From contig NC_066337.1 in the NCBI RefSeq assembly GCF_022539315.1, positions 6,602,861-6,666,860 on the forward strand: DNA of 64,000 nucleotides, given 5' to 3'. The stretch's first letter is position 1, and each line of letters starts with the position of its first letter. The DNA comes from Serinus canaria. Lineage: Eukaryota > Chordata > Aves > Passeriformes > Fringillidae. Both the position numbers and the translations under genes were made by a program. The notes beneath the pieces are model-generated. The model was not told where the DNA came from. It saw only the letters and a list, made by a program, of their open reading frames with translations, and made no database searches. This document shows positions 24,611 through 45,975 of the stretch, piece by piece.

Positions 24611-27600
24611 AATGATTCAGTGGCAATCTCAGGAGAGGTTTGAAGGCAGAATCCTGCACAGAGGTCAGTTGCAGAGTTCAGCTGACATCTCCTAAAATAA
24701 TACTGACAGATGGGTATTCAAGGTGTTGGTAAACTGAACTGGATTTGTTTCCATGGGATGTTTAGGCTGCAGTGCCTGAATTGAGGGGAGAGCAATTAAG
24801 CAAGTGGTTTGAACAGGTGACCTGGACCAGGAAGGGGACCAAGGTGGGCAAGTGTCCTCCCAGAATTTGATTCACCTCTTGGCTTTGCTTGCCTGCAGGT
24901 GGCTGGGAGGCCGAGCTGTAGCTCAAGCAGGGGTGCAGTCAGGCCTGAGCAGAACTGCAGTGCTCCCATCTGCTGTCACAGAGGCTGGATCTGAGCCTCC
25001 TTGGCCAAACAGCCGAGCTTACGTGACCGGGCTCTGCTTTTCACATCCCATTTGTTAGTTAACCAGTTTGCATCGATTTAAATGCACCTCCATGAGCTTC
25101 TGCACCAGTTTAAGTGCATTCAAAAACCGGTTTTAATTATCAAGTGCAGTCTTTGTGTAGTAAGTGCCAAGAGTGCTTTTAATTTGCATGGAAGCCATGG
25201 AGGTAGTGCTGCAGACTGTCAGCAGATCGTGGGGCTGCGCCACAGCCGTGTTCAGGCTCAGCCTTCATTCCTTCCGCTCAGTAGTGTCCTGCTGCATCCC
25301 ACTAGAATTCCTGCTGATGCCACAAGCAGGAGCTTTTACAGCCTGCCTTTTACTTCAGCTTCTTTTCCTTTGGCTTAAGCTGATTTTTAATACTTGTTCT
25401 TAGATATTCTGCTTTTATGGTCCAGGTGTGGAGGAGTTTGATGAACTGACCTCCCAGGCATGCAGCTCTTGGTGCCTGCTCTCTGTGGATGGACGTGTGG
25501 ACGTGTTTCAGGGTAGCAGCACTCACTGTAGGCTGCCATTTGTCTGTGTGGTTTGCTCCCTTCCCTCACCAGGATAAATAATTTTCCATACCACCTCTAA
25601 TTCACGTTCTGACTCCTGTGAAGTTCTCAGCCTTGCATCTGGGAAGCATTACAGGAATTTTACAAGGCTTCTGAACTAAAAACAAATTACTGGCATAAAT
25701 GTCAGCCGAAGCTGTTGGGGCTGGAGGGGGTTTCTGCTGTAACAGAGTGAGAAATGAAGAGACAGGGAGGTCAGTGGGAATGCAGACACGGCACGGTGTG
25801 AAGCTGTGGAATCCAGCAGACAGGAGTGGTGTGGCTATCCCGTGCTGTGTTTGAGGTGGTTAGGTGTGGCTGCCTGTAGTCTGCTGTGCTGAGACTTGCT
25901 CTGCCTTCGGCTCAATCCCATGGAGTCTCTTGCTCAGGAGAAAAAGGCAGCACACGCAGGGACCAGGAGATTCAGTGTCTGACCAGAACTTTAAAAAGCT
26001 TTGGAAATCTTGTCATTAAGAAGGATAAGGGCTAGAAGGAGATGTGGTGTAGCTTAAGGGATTCCTGTTCTTAAGCTGTGCATGGCTGACCTCCTTGGTC
26101 GCTGCTTGGTCCTCTGGGTCCTGCTCAGCCTGAAGCCCAGGGAACTTGCTGAGCAGCCATCAGGTTTTGTGGGGATATGTGGTAATTCCATACAGCCTGG
26201 ATACGCTCTTCCCAGCCCCGTGTGGAGTACTGTGGCCTGTCCTTGTGCTCGGCCTCTTCCCAGGTGTGTGTTTGCAGCCCGAGGTGATGATTCATGGCGC
26301 TCGCCCTCGCAGCACCTCCCGTTTGCAGCGGGAGGTTCTTCGTGCACCAGGATGGTTTGTTTATCTAATTGGCATCTCCAGCTCCCTTCCCCGTGCCTTT
26401 CTCTGCAATCCCAAAGCCCTTGATGCTGTTCAGCATGCTCTGATGTAGTGTGTGTCAGCCAGGGCAGGTAACTCCGACTCTCTGTTGTTTCCCACTGTTG
26501 CCCCAGGTGATGAAATAATGAGGAGAAGCTCTCCAGGAGGGTTTGGGACCTGGCATCCAGATGAGTGTGACAAGTAGAGCTCTAGCAATGTGACCAGGGT
26601 TTCTCATGGCTGGCAGGACATTATTTACACAGCTGTGCTGTGGCTGAACATGACGGAATTTACCTGTCAGCCCTTGCAGCTTCCAGAATGGGAAAGAGTT
26701 TGTGTTTGGGATTAAATCACCACTGAACTGGTACTGAGGCTGTGAAGCAGCAAGTGTCAGGTGGGGGCACTTATCTCTCAGACCTTTTTGATGACTTCTG
26801 TTGGAAAAGAGAAGCTGAAGCTGCTGGCATAGGGTTAATCCAGGACTGGGAAAGGAGGACTGCAGCACGGATAAAGGCTGAGATCCTTGCGGGTGCTCTA
26901 GATGAGCTTCCTGTCCTGTGACATTTGTAAGCTGCTGTACCTGCCCTGAAATGATGAGATTTCCTTACCTGGGTGTAGCTGGTACTCTGAGCCATGGATG
27001 TGAATGTGGGGTTTGTGCTTTGGCCACTGAGATCCCAGCTGTGCTCCCTCTGGGACAAGGAAAGGTCACGGCAGAGCACAGCGCTCACACAAGCTGGGTA
27101 TTAACACTGCAGCCGGCCAAGAGGATTTGGATGTATTGACTTTTCTCGTAACACCATCGGTATTTTCTTCACCTTGTGCAAGACACAAGTCCCTGCATTG
27201 ATTGTGCAGAGGGATGTGGACAAGGTGAGAACTTCCTTCCTGAGCAAATGCAGCTTCTCTGAGCACATCTTCGTCCACAGTTTCCTGCTTTCAGTTGCTG
27301 CCAATATTTGCATTTGTGCCACCTCCAAAAGCCACTGATGTTGCTGCAGACTGGCCTAGTTTTATTTGCTGCATCACTTTGAGTTAGGTAGGTTCTGCTG
27401 TTGGTTAATTCTGAGGAGGAGATGCCCCGTGTTACCCATGAGCTTGCCAAGAGAAGTCTGGGAATCAGCAGTGTCAGTGCTTCCCTTATGTTGAGCGCTT
27501 CCTTATGACTAAAAACTGTACAAACTGCCTGTTTGCATGCAGAGAGCTTGCTTTTGGTGACCCCAAACAAACCAGCAGGCTTGTGCTGACAGCTTGCCCG

Positions 27601-29810
27601 AGAAACATGTGCCTCTGCCATCCGAGTGTCCGTACAGGAGCGCTGTGTGGAGTGACATCCACCCAGCAGAGCTCCCGAGGAGAACACAACCTGCAGTAGC
27701 CTGGAGTTGATGTTGTGTTTTTATCACAGCCGTGTGTCCATATGCCACTCGAGTGCCTCAGCGTGTGCCTCATATGCATATCTCCAGTGTGCTTCCTTGC
27801 CCTCTGTTTTCCCCCTTCTCCGTAGTAATTCTGGTCTCTGCTGCTGGAGTTCTCCTGTGCAGCTCTGGTATCTGCTTACAGGAGTGATTTTTACCCCTCC
27901 AGCAGCTGCTTAATCCAAACATGCTGTGTTCCCGAGCTTCCCAAGTGTTTGTGGCAGGCAGGAGCAGCTGGAAGAGCTGTTCCCTGCCAGCCCCTCTGAC
28001 AGCTCACGTTGTCAGCCCAGGAGGGCTGTGGTGGACAGGGAGGAGGGGGCTCCTTTGCTCACTGCAAATGCAGGAGGAGTTCGGGTGGTTGAGTCTGCTC
28101 CAGGTTTATTAGTTTATTCCAGAGACCCTCTCTGGTGACAGCTCTCAGTGTGGCTGCAGGCTGCCATGTGCCCTTGGGGTGACACGGGAGCCAAGCTGCA
28201 GGGACACCTCCATCCATGGCAGAGGACACCCAGGGACTGTTTACTGAGCCTTTTCCAGGAGGAATCTGGAGCAGGAGGACTCCCCAGGACAGTTCTAGGA
28301 AATGTCTTGCTCCCAAATAAACATGTTGATTTTCTCAATGCAGTCAGTTTGCCGGTGCCATCTGTTGGCTCCCATTCCATGGAGGAGATCCGTGCTGATT
28401 TACAGGAATGCCACTGCCATAATTACACTTTTACAGTGATCACTGATCACACTGAGCACATGGGCTCCTTTTGGAAGAAGTGGGAGTTTCTGATTTTCAC
28501 TCAGGCCACTGCAGAAACAACTGAACTAAAAGGGAAAAGATGATTTCTTCATGGAATGATTGCTCATGCAAGAAATTTTATTTATCATTGGATTATAATT
28601 AGATCCAAGCAGATGCATGGCATGAAGGAGCAGATTTTAGCCCAGCCTGGGGTGTCTGGCTTGTTCCTTTGTTCACAACACAGAAATAAAAGGAAGCAGT
28701 GTCCCATGGCTCCTTTCCATTGAAAACAGACCGTGCTTCCACCTCTTTCTCCCTCAGAGCCTTTCCAAGCAGCTGGAGCAGTGCAGGGCACAGTGGCTGT
28801 CCTCTCCCTGCCCATCCGCCTGGGCACCCAGCAGTTCAGTTCCCTTCCTGTTGGCAGGGCACTGTGGATTCAAGGAAGTCTGTCTGGACTGTTATCCACA
28901 CTCAGCTGAGAAACAAGACCTCCATATAAATTTTAACTCCTGCAAGTTGATATTGTCCTGTCTCCCGTTCCAAGCCTTGTGCCTTGTTTTAGAGCCCCTC
29001 ACCTTGGCATATTTAGCTCTGCTGGCTGCCAGATTTGAAAATCTGGTATCTCAGAGCAAAGTGGGAATTTGGGAATTACACTTTGAGAACTTCAGGAGAA
29101 TCCTGTGAGTTTGAGAGCAAGAATTGTCCAGGCTTTGTGTGCTCCCTTTTAGCCCCCAGAGTTTCTGTACCCCTCCTTCCACTTCCCAATTACCCCTTCT
29201 GCTTTTGTGTGGTTGGAATTTCCACTCCTCCTCACAAGGCTTTGCCTGGCATGCACATCCACTCAGCACAGCTTTGGGATCCCAGGAGTTACAGGGCAGT
29301 GTTCAGCTGAGCACCAGGAGAAGAAAAATCTGGAAAAGCAATGAACGAGCCACCTGCAACCTGCAGCTGTTGCTTTGAACTCCTTACCTGCTCTCCACCA
29401 ATTGTTTTTAGCAACTTGTCATTTCTCCCAAGTAACAATTCCTTCCCAAATTACTATTGCAAGTTTTACTTGGATGCAAGAAGGAATAAATGAACTGTTT
29501 ACAAGTGGCGGGAACATTTTGTTAATTGGTAGCAGCATGCATGCTCCAGGCTTGGCATTTATCCTCCTGCCTGTAAGCTTCATTAACTTCTGATAAAAGA
29601 ATAGTTAATTTCTCAGACTCCTTTTTTAGAGTATTTAATTGTTTGAGAATTTAGATGATGGTTTTCTTCCACTTCTACTTGTGCCTGAATTTTTGCTTTA
29701 CTTAATGATGTTTAGTCTTCCTCTCTATTTTATGTGGTGTTTGTAAGCATGAGGGAATGCACTAGATTTTTGGGTTTGTTATAACTGGAACTGATTCTTT
29801 TTGCATAAAT
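24611..29810 (+). other. SIK3 intron 1, segment with no recognisable gene
   Basis: No gene or recognised repeat is present. Composition becomes AT-rich from about 29350 onward. A 12-bp perfect palindrome (CAGTGATCACTG) is at 28434-28445. Open frames up to 172 codons on the minus strand (27169-27687) carry no domain. Confidence 0.6.
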
Positions 29811-29830
29811 AATTATATATATATATATAT

Positions 29831-29865
<35 letters not shown>

Positions 29866-29880
29866 ATATGTATATATATT
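29811..29880. repeat. compound (AT)n/(GT)n microsatellite
   Basis: A run of alternating TA of about 50 bp, with one TT interruption, is followed by (TG)n and a further TATATG/TATATATA stretch. This is a typical hypervariable dinucleotide microsatellite. Confidence 0.97.
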
Positions 29881-29885
29881 TGGAG

Positions 29886-29996
29886 GCAGGGCAGTTATCA
29901 CCCTGATGAGGATTTTATCATAAAATATGAAGGTTAGTTTTCATGTGCTTTAGATTTTTCCCTTAAAGATCCTAAAGATCCTTTTGTTTGGCTGTT
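29886..29996 (+). repeat. homologous block pair, copy A
   Basis: This block matches 31507-31632 closely. Shared strings include ATCATAAAATATG, TTTTCATGTGCTT and CCCTTAAAGA in the same order and spacing, starting with GCAGGGC.GTTAT. Copy A abuts the AT microsatellite on its left. The family is not recognised; it may be an old dispersed element or a local segmental duplication. Confidence 0.8.
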
Positions 29997-29999
29997 TTT

Positions 30000-31506
30000 C
30001 TCTAATTTATAATCTCCAACAAATAAATAAATAATGAAATAAAGGACTGAATTCATTGTGGCCATCCCTTGAGCTTTAGATGGAGTCAGTGTGGCTGGTG
30101 CGACACAAGGACCTCAGCCAGTCCCTTCTCTGTTGAAATCCCAAATCATCTTTTGAGGGAAGGGAGAATATCAGCCAGCTAGGAGATGCAGGAATGGAGA
30201 AACCAACCTGATCTGTTCTGGAAAACCTTTCCACCAGTCCTTCCCTCTGGAAAAGTATTGATTCTCCCAAAGAACCCAAAGAGCAAAGCTCTAGAACAGA
30301 CCGACTGCAGAGCCCCGGGTGGAACATCAGCCCCCTGAAATCCCTGAATTCCCTGCGTGTCCCTGCTGCCCAGTGCACAGGGGATTTCCTACTTCCACCC
30401 TCGCAGGGTCCTGAGGAAGCTCTGCATTTCCTGAAACCAGAGCACGAGGTGCTTTCCCCAGGATTTTTCAGGAGACTTTTGCCTTTCATGTTGCATTGGT
30501 TGCTGGAGGCATTTGTGTGGAATGAAAACATTTGGAAGAAACCCCTTCAGGTCTCTCCTCCGTGTAACTGCTGAGGGTGGGTTTGGGTTTGGGGCTGCTT
30601 GGCTGAGATTCCTCTCCAGAAGAACATCTCCTGCGTGCTGTTGGTCTGGCTTTGCTCCCCATCCAGGTATTGTGTGTCTAGTGGGTGTGGAGTTTCACTC
30701 ACCGCGTGGAAATCCCACAGCGTCACAGGGAGACAGGGGAGGTGGCAGCCTGGTGCTCCTGCCCCAGGTTATCAGGGAAAACCAGAGGAATTCAGTTCTG
30801 TTGTGTCTGGCCCTACTGACCAAGTTGGGTGCAATCAGATGCTCTACATACCCTGAACTTGGCTGAGAGTGTCAGCCCGAGCCATATAATTAAGCTGGGA
30901 AATGCGAGTTCCTTAGAGCAAATATAGAGCTGGGAATGAGTAAGGAGCTTAGGAATACTCCAGATCTGTGGATTTTCATTTATGTCTTTGGGCCTGAAAA
31001 TGACTCATGTCTCTGGGTAGACATCTTGGCTTTGCTCTCAGAGGAAGCGTCTCTTAGCTTTTATGTGCATTTATGCTTAAGCTTTACAAAAGCCCGTTCT
31101 TGCAGGAAAACCTTGGGTGAAAAGCATGTGGAGAGTGTTTCCCAATCCCCCTCTGGCTCTCTGTACATCCCCAGCCCGCTGCTGAGCGCCATGCTTGGAT
31201 CCCTGTGGCGCGGATCCGCGCTGGGCTGCTCCCGGGGCTCTGCCCCCGTTAATCACAGCCCCGGTGCCTGGCAGCCCCTGCTGCCGTTTCACCTCGTGCC
31301 TGGGCTCCAGCCCCTCCTGCCAGCAGCTCCCAGCGCCGAGTGCCAGACCTGGCTGCCGTTCAGCTCCCGCTCCTGCTGGAGGAAGCATGCTCAGTGACTT
31401 GGAAGGCTGGAAACGTTCCTGCGCTCTGAATTAAAGGTTTCAAATGAAAGAAACAGCTTATTGTGCTTGGGTGCCGTTTCGGGATTCTGCTGGGTTCTGC
31501 TCACAT
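30000..31506 (+). other. SIK3 intron 1, segment with no recognisable gene
   Basis: An AAATA-type short run is at about 30018-30045. The stretch 31180-31390 is GC- and CpG-richer than its surroundings, with CGCGGATCCGCG, GCGCC and CCGGGG strings, and could be a regulatory patch. No coding content is recognised in the overlapping open frames. Confidence 0.55.
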
Positions 31507-31632
31507 GCAGGGCGGTTATTGCTCTGGCAGGGATTTGATCATAAAATATGGGGCTTAATTTTCATGTGCTTCAGATTGTTCCCTTAAAGAAAGATTCCCT
31601 TAAAGGATCTGAAGCTGCTTTTGTGTGGTTGT
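31507..31632 (+). repeat. homologous block pair, copy B
   Basis: This is the second member of the pair with 29886-29996, in the same orientation and 1,621 bp downstream. It is longer because a CCCTTAAAG-containing segment is present twice in tandem within it. The flanks differ from those of copy A. Confidence 0.8.
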
Positions 31633-39728
<8,096 letters not shown>

Positions 39729-40477
39729 TGAGCGGAGTGGGAGGAAGGCAGCTGCTTTCAGGAGTTAATAAATGTAGGCACTGGCTGCTTCCAGGTATTC
39801 AGGGAGAAGGAAACGCGGTGCAGCTAAAGGAAGCTTTGGATTTCTGTGTGGCCTGCTGCCCAGAGCTGGAACTGCCAGGTTGTAGCCAGGAGATTTATAC
39901 CTCCCTTTGAGTAGTGCAAAGTAAAAGAAGAAGAAAAAAAAGTCAGGTTTGGCTTCCCAGGCTGCAGACACTGCAGCGTTCACTCCTCTGGGTGATGGGT
40001 GAGACAGTATCACAAAACTGACCTTGTTCTAAGTCCTGCTGCTGGTTCAGGGCTTCTTCAGAGCAGGTCAGGCTAGGTGAGAGAGCAGGAATGGCAAAGT
40101 AGGGATGACAAGGTGGATGGGGGAGCAGTGGAGGGGAAACTGCACTCCTGGAATCGTTCTCGATGTGCTGTGACAGAGCCAGAGTGGCCTCAGTGCTTTG
40201 GGGCTTTATACCCTGCAGGGGGAGAAGCTGAAGCAGCTGAGCACACGGGCCCTCACTGACTGCTCCCAGAGTTTTGCAGGGATTTTTTTGTCACTATCTG
40301 CCCTTCCAGAGAGCTTCTTCCCTGGGCATTTCTGTCCTGACCTAACACAGCTGCATGTCTGTGATCCACTGACCATGAGACTGAGCCTTGGCTCATCTCT
40401 GGGGGGCACTGACTAGGCTTGACTTCACTGGGCTTGGTGGGATTATGACCAACTGAACCAATGGGATTTACCACTTA

Positions 40478-40533
40478 AGAGTTGGACTCAATCCTCGTGG
40501 GTCCTTTCCAACTGAGAATATTCTGTGATCCTG
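40478..40533 (+). mobile_element. CR1 LINE 3' tip
   Basis: GAGTTGGACTCAATCCTCGT, GGGTCCTTTCCAACTGAGAA and TATTCTGTGATCC form a recognisable CR1 terminus. Only about 55 bp can be assigned. Sense orientation. Confidence 0.75.
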
Positions 40534-40704
40534 CCCTGGTCATCTCATTTCATGGGCTTTGGGAGTGGTAGATCTTACACTCAGCATTTAATTCTCCCAG
40601 AGCCTAGGGCACAGCAGAGCATCTTTAGAGAGCACTTGGTTGCTCCCTCTCCCAGCACACTTCCTGGGTGAGATTGTTGTCTTTTGCAAGGGTTTGTAAC
40701 TTGA

Positions 40705-40718
40705 TTTTTTTTTTTTTT
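40705..40718. repeat. poly-T run
   Basis: Fourteen consecutive T. No poly-A-tailed retroposon is recognisable upstream or downstream. Confidence 0.9.
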
Positions 40719-41617
40719 AAGTGCTGAGGGCTACAAAACTTCAGTCTGAGCAATGTTACTTCTGGGACGTGGGAAATACTCCTCTGTCTAGATAGCATCT
40801 TGAAGAAAGGAAACAGTCTAGCTCATTGTTGCTGTTCTCTCGTGTACCATCCTGAGGTGTTAGATTAGAGCTCAACACTCGGTTTGTGGTAAAATCATCA
40901 GCAATTTCTTATGCTTCCCTCACACTCCATCTGTGAGGAGGTAGTGGGAAAGGAATAGAAAGGAGAGATGGACTTCATGGACTTCCCTCTGGTGCTTAAC
41001 AGTGTGAACCACGTCCTTCTTGGCACAGGAATGATAACCTGCTCCTCACTGTTCTGGGAGCAGGAGATAAGTGACAGAGGCATCGCTGATGAAGCAGGAG
41101 TGCAGCTCCTTGGAGTAGGAGTGGAGGGGCTGTGGAGCTCGGGGAGTGCTGCTGGGGAGGTCTCTGAGCAGCACTTTCTGGTGTTCCATGCAAAGGCTGC
41201 ACTAATGGTTTGAGGCCATCTTGTGTTCACAGGAAAAATGCGCTGTGTGTGGAGGGGGAGGGTGCCTGGCAAACAGCGAGAAGTTAAAAACCAACCCAGG
41301 TGGAAACTGGAATTCAGCTGCATTTGCTGGAGAAATGTCCACATGAGCAGGCTGAGAAGCTCTGGAAATTGTGGAAACCTTTTTTTATCTAAGGGAGTTG
41401 GAAACTATTTTCCTTCCAAATCTGTGCTCCCAGAATGACTCCAGGAGATAGTCCCCACCCTGGTGGTGGCAGTGTTTGCCTTGGCAGGAAGATGCTGTAG
41501 TGCTTTGAAAAGTAGCCTGGAAAAGCTGATTTATGGTATAGGATTTTCCAAGTATTAAGTTTTCTCCCTATAACTCATCAGTTACAATTTGACACCAGTT
41601 CTTCCATTGTTTCAAGA

Positions 41618-41632
41618 GAAAAAAAAAAAAAA
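41618..41632. repeat. poly-A run
   Basis: Fourteen or so consecutive A following GAG. No retrocopy or SINE body was recognised upstream, and no target-site duplication was seen. Confidence 0.85.
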
Positions 41633-41925
41633 GTGATAGCAACAGATCTGCTTCACAACAGACCTCCCAGGAGAAATGCTACAGAAATGCATACACCAGT
41701 TACACTGGTGAAGAACCAGCTGAGCTTCACTTATTGGGCCAAACCCATTAACTGTGTCTAACACAAAATTTGGAGCTTTTCAGACTCTGATCAGTGCAGA
41801 TTTTCTGGCACTTTCTGCCTGACACCCAATTGAAGCTCTAAATCCCTCACCTGGCATTCAGCAGGTGCCAGCTCCCGGGGTGGGCAGTGCTGCTGCTCTC
41901 ACTGGTGGGCACTCTTTGGGCTGGG

Positions 41926-41927
<2 letters not shown>

Positions 41928-41962
<35 letters not shown>
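41928..41962. repeat. (ATTG)n microsatellite
   Basis: Eight uninterrupted tetranucleotide units ATTG, followed directly by the short hairpin at 41967-41991. Confidence 0.97.
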
Positions 41963-41966
41963 CTGC

Positions 41967-41991
41967 CTCGCTGTTTTGCGTAAACAGCGAG
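41967..41991. repeat. 10-bp perfect hairpin with 5-nt loop
   Basis: CTCGCTGTTT (41967-41976) and AAACAGCGAG (41982-41991) are exact reverse complements around TGCGT. The hairpin sits 4 bp after the ATTG repeat. Confidence 0.9.
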
Positions 41992-43027
41992 ATCCCAGCG
42001 CCGTGACCCTCGCTCTCATTTTTCCCATGGATGCTTTTTCTCCAGTGTACCTTCTCAGAGGCTGAGTCAGTAGCTGCTGGCACTGTGCTCCCTGTGCTCC
42101 CAGCCCGAGAGTTCAGCCAGGAGTTGATGATTGCTAAACAGCCCGGCCTTGCCGGGGATGGTTTCAGAGAGGAATCTGATCTATGCATCGCTTTGCATTC
42201 GTCTGCAGGAGTCAGCTGCTCCTTCCCCTCCTGAGGGTGAAATCCCTCTTGGGCAGAGACTGAAGCCACTCCCTGAGCTCAGCTCCAAGGAAACTTGAGG
42301 GACTGGACCCACTGTTTTGTAGCAGAGATGTTTGTTTTAAATATTTTCCCTGTATCACATCATTGTGGCTCACCTTGCTGCTCAAAAGTGCCTCTTTCCC
42401 TCTGCATCTGTTTGTGGAATGTGGCCTGATTGCTCCCTGAGGATTTGGATTTATGCATCTCCTTGGCCATAGATTTTACGAAAGTTTATTTAAGTTGTAA
42501 TTTGTGTTTTTGTTTGGTTTAGATTTTGTGCTTAGTTGCTCCGGGGTTTTCAAGTCCTCCCGTGAACTTTCTTTGGGTTTTTAAAGCCCTGCTGTTTTCC
42601 CCAGCCTTGACCTCAGTCCTGCAGCGCAGGTGGGATCTGGAAGCCGTTTCCAGCCTGGGAGCAGTGTCCCCGTGCAGGATCTGCTGGCTCCAGCTCCCTG
42701 CAGAGCCCAGCAGGCTGCCTGCCCCGAGCCCAGGAGGGGCTGGGCACAGCAGCATCCCTGCCCAGGGAGAGGTTTCACCCCGAGCTGGGGCAGCCACGGG
42801 CTGAGCACACAGCTCTGGGACCCGCTGGCCCCATTCCCTAAGGACAGACACTGCATTTCCCCTTCTCCCCACCTCCTCTCCCTGTCCAGAAGAGCTGTGA
42901 ATCCCTGGATGAATTTCAGCACGATGGGGAAGGGGTGAAGTTTCCCAGCTGACCAATCTGCAGGAAGCAGAGGAGGGGGCAGGAGGCAGCTGTTGCGTGT
43001 CTGTTCCGAGCTGCAGTGCTGCCAGCT

Positions 43028-43091
43028 GGCATGGCACAGCCCTGGAATGGCATGGACCTGGAATGGCATGGACCTGGAATGGCACAGCCCT
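43028..43091. repeat. short tandem repeat, ~16-bp unit
   Basis: The unit CATGGACCTGGAATGG occurs twice in tandem, with diverged half units (CATGGCACAGCCCTGGAATG and GGCACAGCCCTG) on both sides. It is a small minisatellite-like array in intron 4. Confidence 0.85.
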
Positions 43092-43725
43092 GCCCCTGCT
43101 GCTGACACTCGCTGTGACCTGTGCAGCAGAGTGGGGCTCACCTGAGCAGGGCTGGAGCTGCTCCCGGCTGTGCACTCCTTGGAAAATCCAGGTGGTTCCC
43201 CAAGGCCCGCTGGTGTACTTACAAAGACAAATAAAAGTAACTAAACTAGGATGACTTGCTCAATATATGGGAAGTGCCAAAATTCCACAGTCATAAGGAG
43301 TTTATGTCTAAACCTGATACAAATGCTGTGTGTTGGGAAATACATCCAGTGCTGCAGCGTTTATGGCTGGCTCCAGTGGCCGTAACTCAGGCACTTGTTA
43401 CACATCCTGCTTTGAACGTGAGACAGCAGCTCAAAAGCTTGCAGAGGTAGAAAAGACAATTGTGCAGCTGTGTGCTATTTCCCTGGAATTGTCCTCCAAA
43501 GGCTGACTGGAGGTTTAGATGGCTTCACTGCCAACAGTAAAAACCCAACGGGCGTGTAAGTGCCTTGTTTTGATTTCCAATGCCCTTAAAGAACATTTAC
43601 CATCTCTGCTCTGTTTGGAGGTGGGCTTGGAGCAGCCTGGTGTGTACTCCAGGTGTTTCCACAGGAACAGGCTGCGTTAGGTATTCTCCACATGCATAAA
43701 TCATCTCCACAGTGAGAATTTCCTC

Positions 43726-43793
43726 CCTGCAAAGGGACGGGGAGAAGGAATTTGGCTGTGCCCCCAAATTCCTTCTCCCCGTCCCTTTGCAGG
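43726..43793. repeat. perfect 30-bp inverted repeat, 8-nt loop
   Basis: Left arm 43726-43755 and right arm 43764-43793 are exact reverse complements over 30 bases, with the 8-base loop CTGTGCCC. The inner half of each arm contains GAAGGAATTTGG or its complement. The transcribed intron would form an uninterrupted 30-bp stem. No known element was recognised at the boundaries, where pairing ends abruptly. Confidence 0.96.
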
Positions 43794-44465
43794 AGCTGAG
43801 CTGGCAGGAGCGGTGCCAGGTGGGCTGCTGGGTTCTGCAGATGCTGTGCAAAGGAGGAGAGGAGTCACCTGAAACTAGGTCATAGAAAATCATGTAAGGA
43901 GAGCAGCAAGAGGGAGCCTGGACTCCCCAGTTAGTGCATTCTGGGGAGTGCTGGTGGGATTTGCCTGCCTCTGGCACAGAGCTGTTGGCATCACTGGTGA
44001 TCCTCACTTGGAATTTGATGTAGAACTGGTAATTAATTGGTAATTATCTGGTAATATTGGATAATCTTGAATGTATTAGAAAAAACATATGGACACCTCA
44101 GAACTCCTCTCTGTGACTGTGATTGCTTCAATTCAGTTGAGAAGAAAAAAAATGAAGGAAACTTCTTTTGTTTAACAAGAACCAGCTCCCTTCTCTCTTG
44201 GATCCAGACTTGTTTCCTTGCCCTTTGCAGTGCAGGTCCCAGCTGTGAGCCAGGGGGAGGCAGATTAATTAACAGAGAATGCCATTAGTGCCCACATAAG
44301 CTGATGGTTGGCTGCCTACGAGGTGAAGACCTTTCTGTTTCAGGATTTGTTATTTGCTCTTGGTGAAGGATTTGACTCTGTTGGTAGAGCTGCCCACCAT
44401 AACCCTGTAGTGTTTTCTGGAAAAATCAGAATTCCCATTCTTTTTCCCTTTGCACTCTGTCCTTG

Positions 44466-44640
44466 CTGGCACTGCCCAGAGCTCAGGGCACTGGGGAGGT
44501 TTGGAGTCACCACCCCTGGAGGTGTCCAAGGAGATACTGGACATGGTACTCAGTCTCTGGGCTGGTGACAAGGTGGGGATCGGGCACAGGTTGCACTCAG
44601 TGACTGTGGAGGTATTTTCTAACCTCAGTGATTCCATTTC
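44466..44640 (+). mobile_element. CR1 LINE 3' fragment (~175 bp)
   Basis: Starts near a TGGCACTGCCCAGAGC block. AGGTGTCCAAGGAGATACTG, TGACAAGGTGGGGATCGGGC and ACAGGTTGCACTCAGTGACT lead to the terminus CTAACCTCAGTGATTCC. Sense orientation, about 135 bp upstream of exon 5. Confidence 0.92.
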
Positions 44641-44738
44641 CAGTGTCTGTGTACCGGTTACCCATTACAGGATGGTACGGGACCTTACCAGACTCAGCAG
44701 GTTACTGAAATACCATTTGTTCAGGACAGTTGGAGTGA

Positions 44739-45975
<1,237 letters not shown>

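Noticed and set aside
28434..28445. 12-bp perfect palindrome CAGTGATCACTG as an operator-like site
   Set aside because: A palindrome of this length is expected several times by chance in a window this size, and nothing around it supports a function.
41618..41632. poly-A run as the tail of a processed retrocopy
   Set aside because: No coding or SINE-like body was found adjacent, and no target-site duplication was seen.
42519..43175. 218-codon minus-strand open frame in intron 4
   Set aside because: GC-rich low-stop region, cysteine/serine/proline-rich translation with no recognisable fold, no splice context, and overlapping open frames on both strands.
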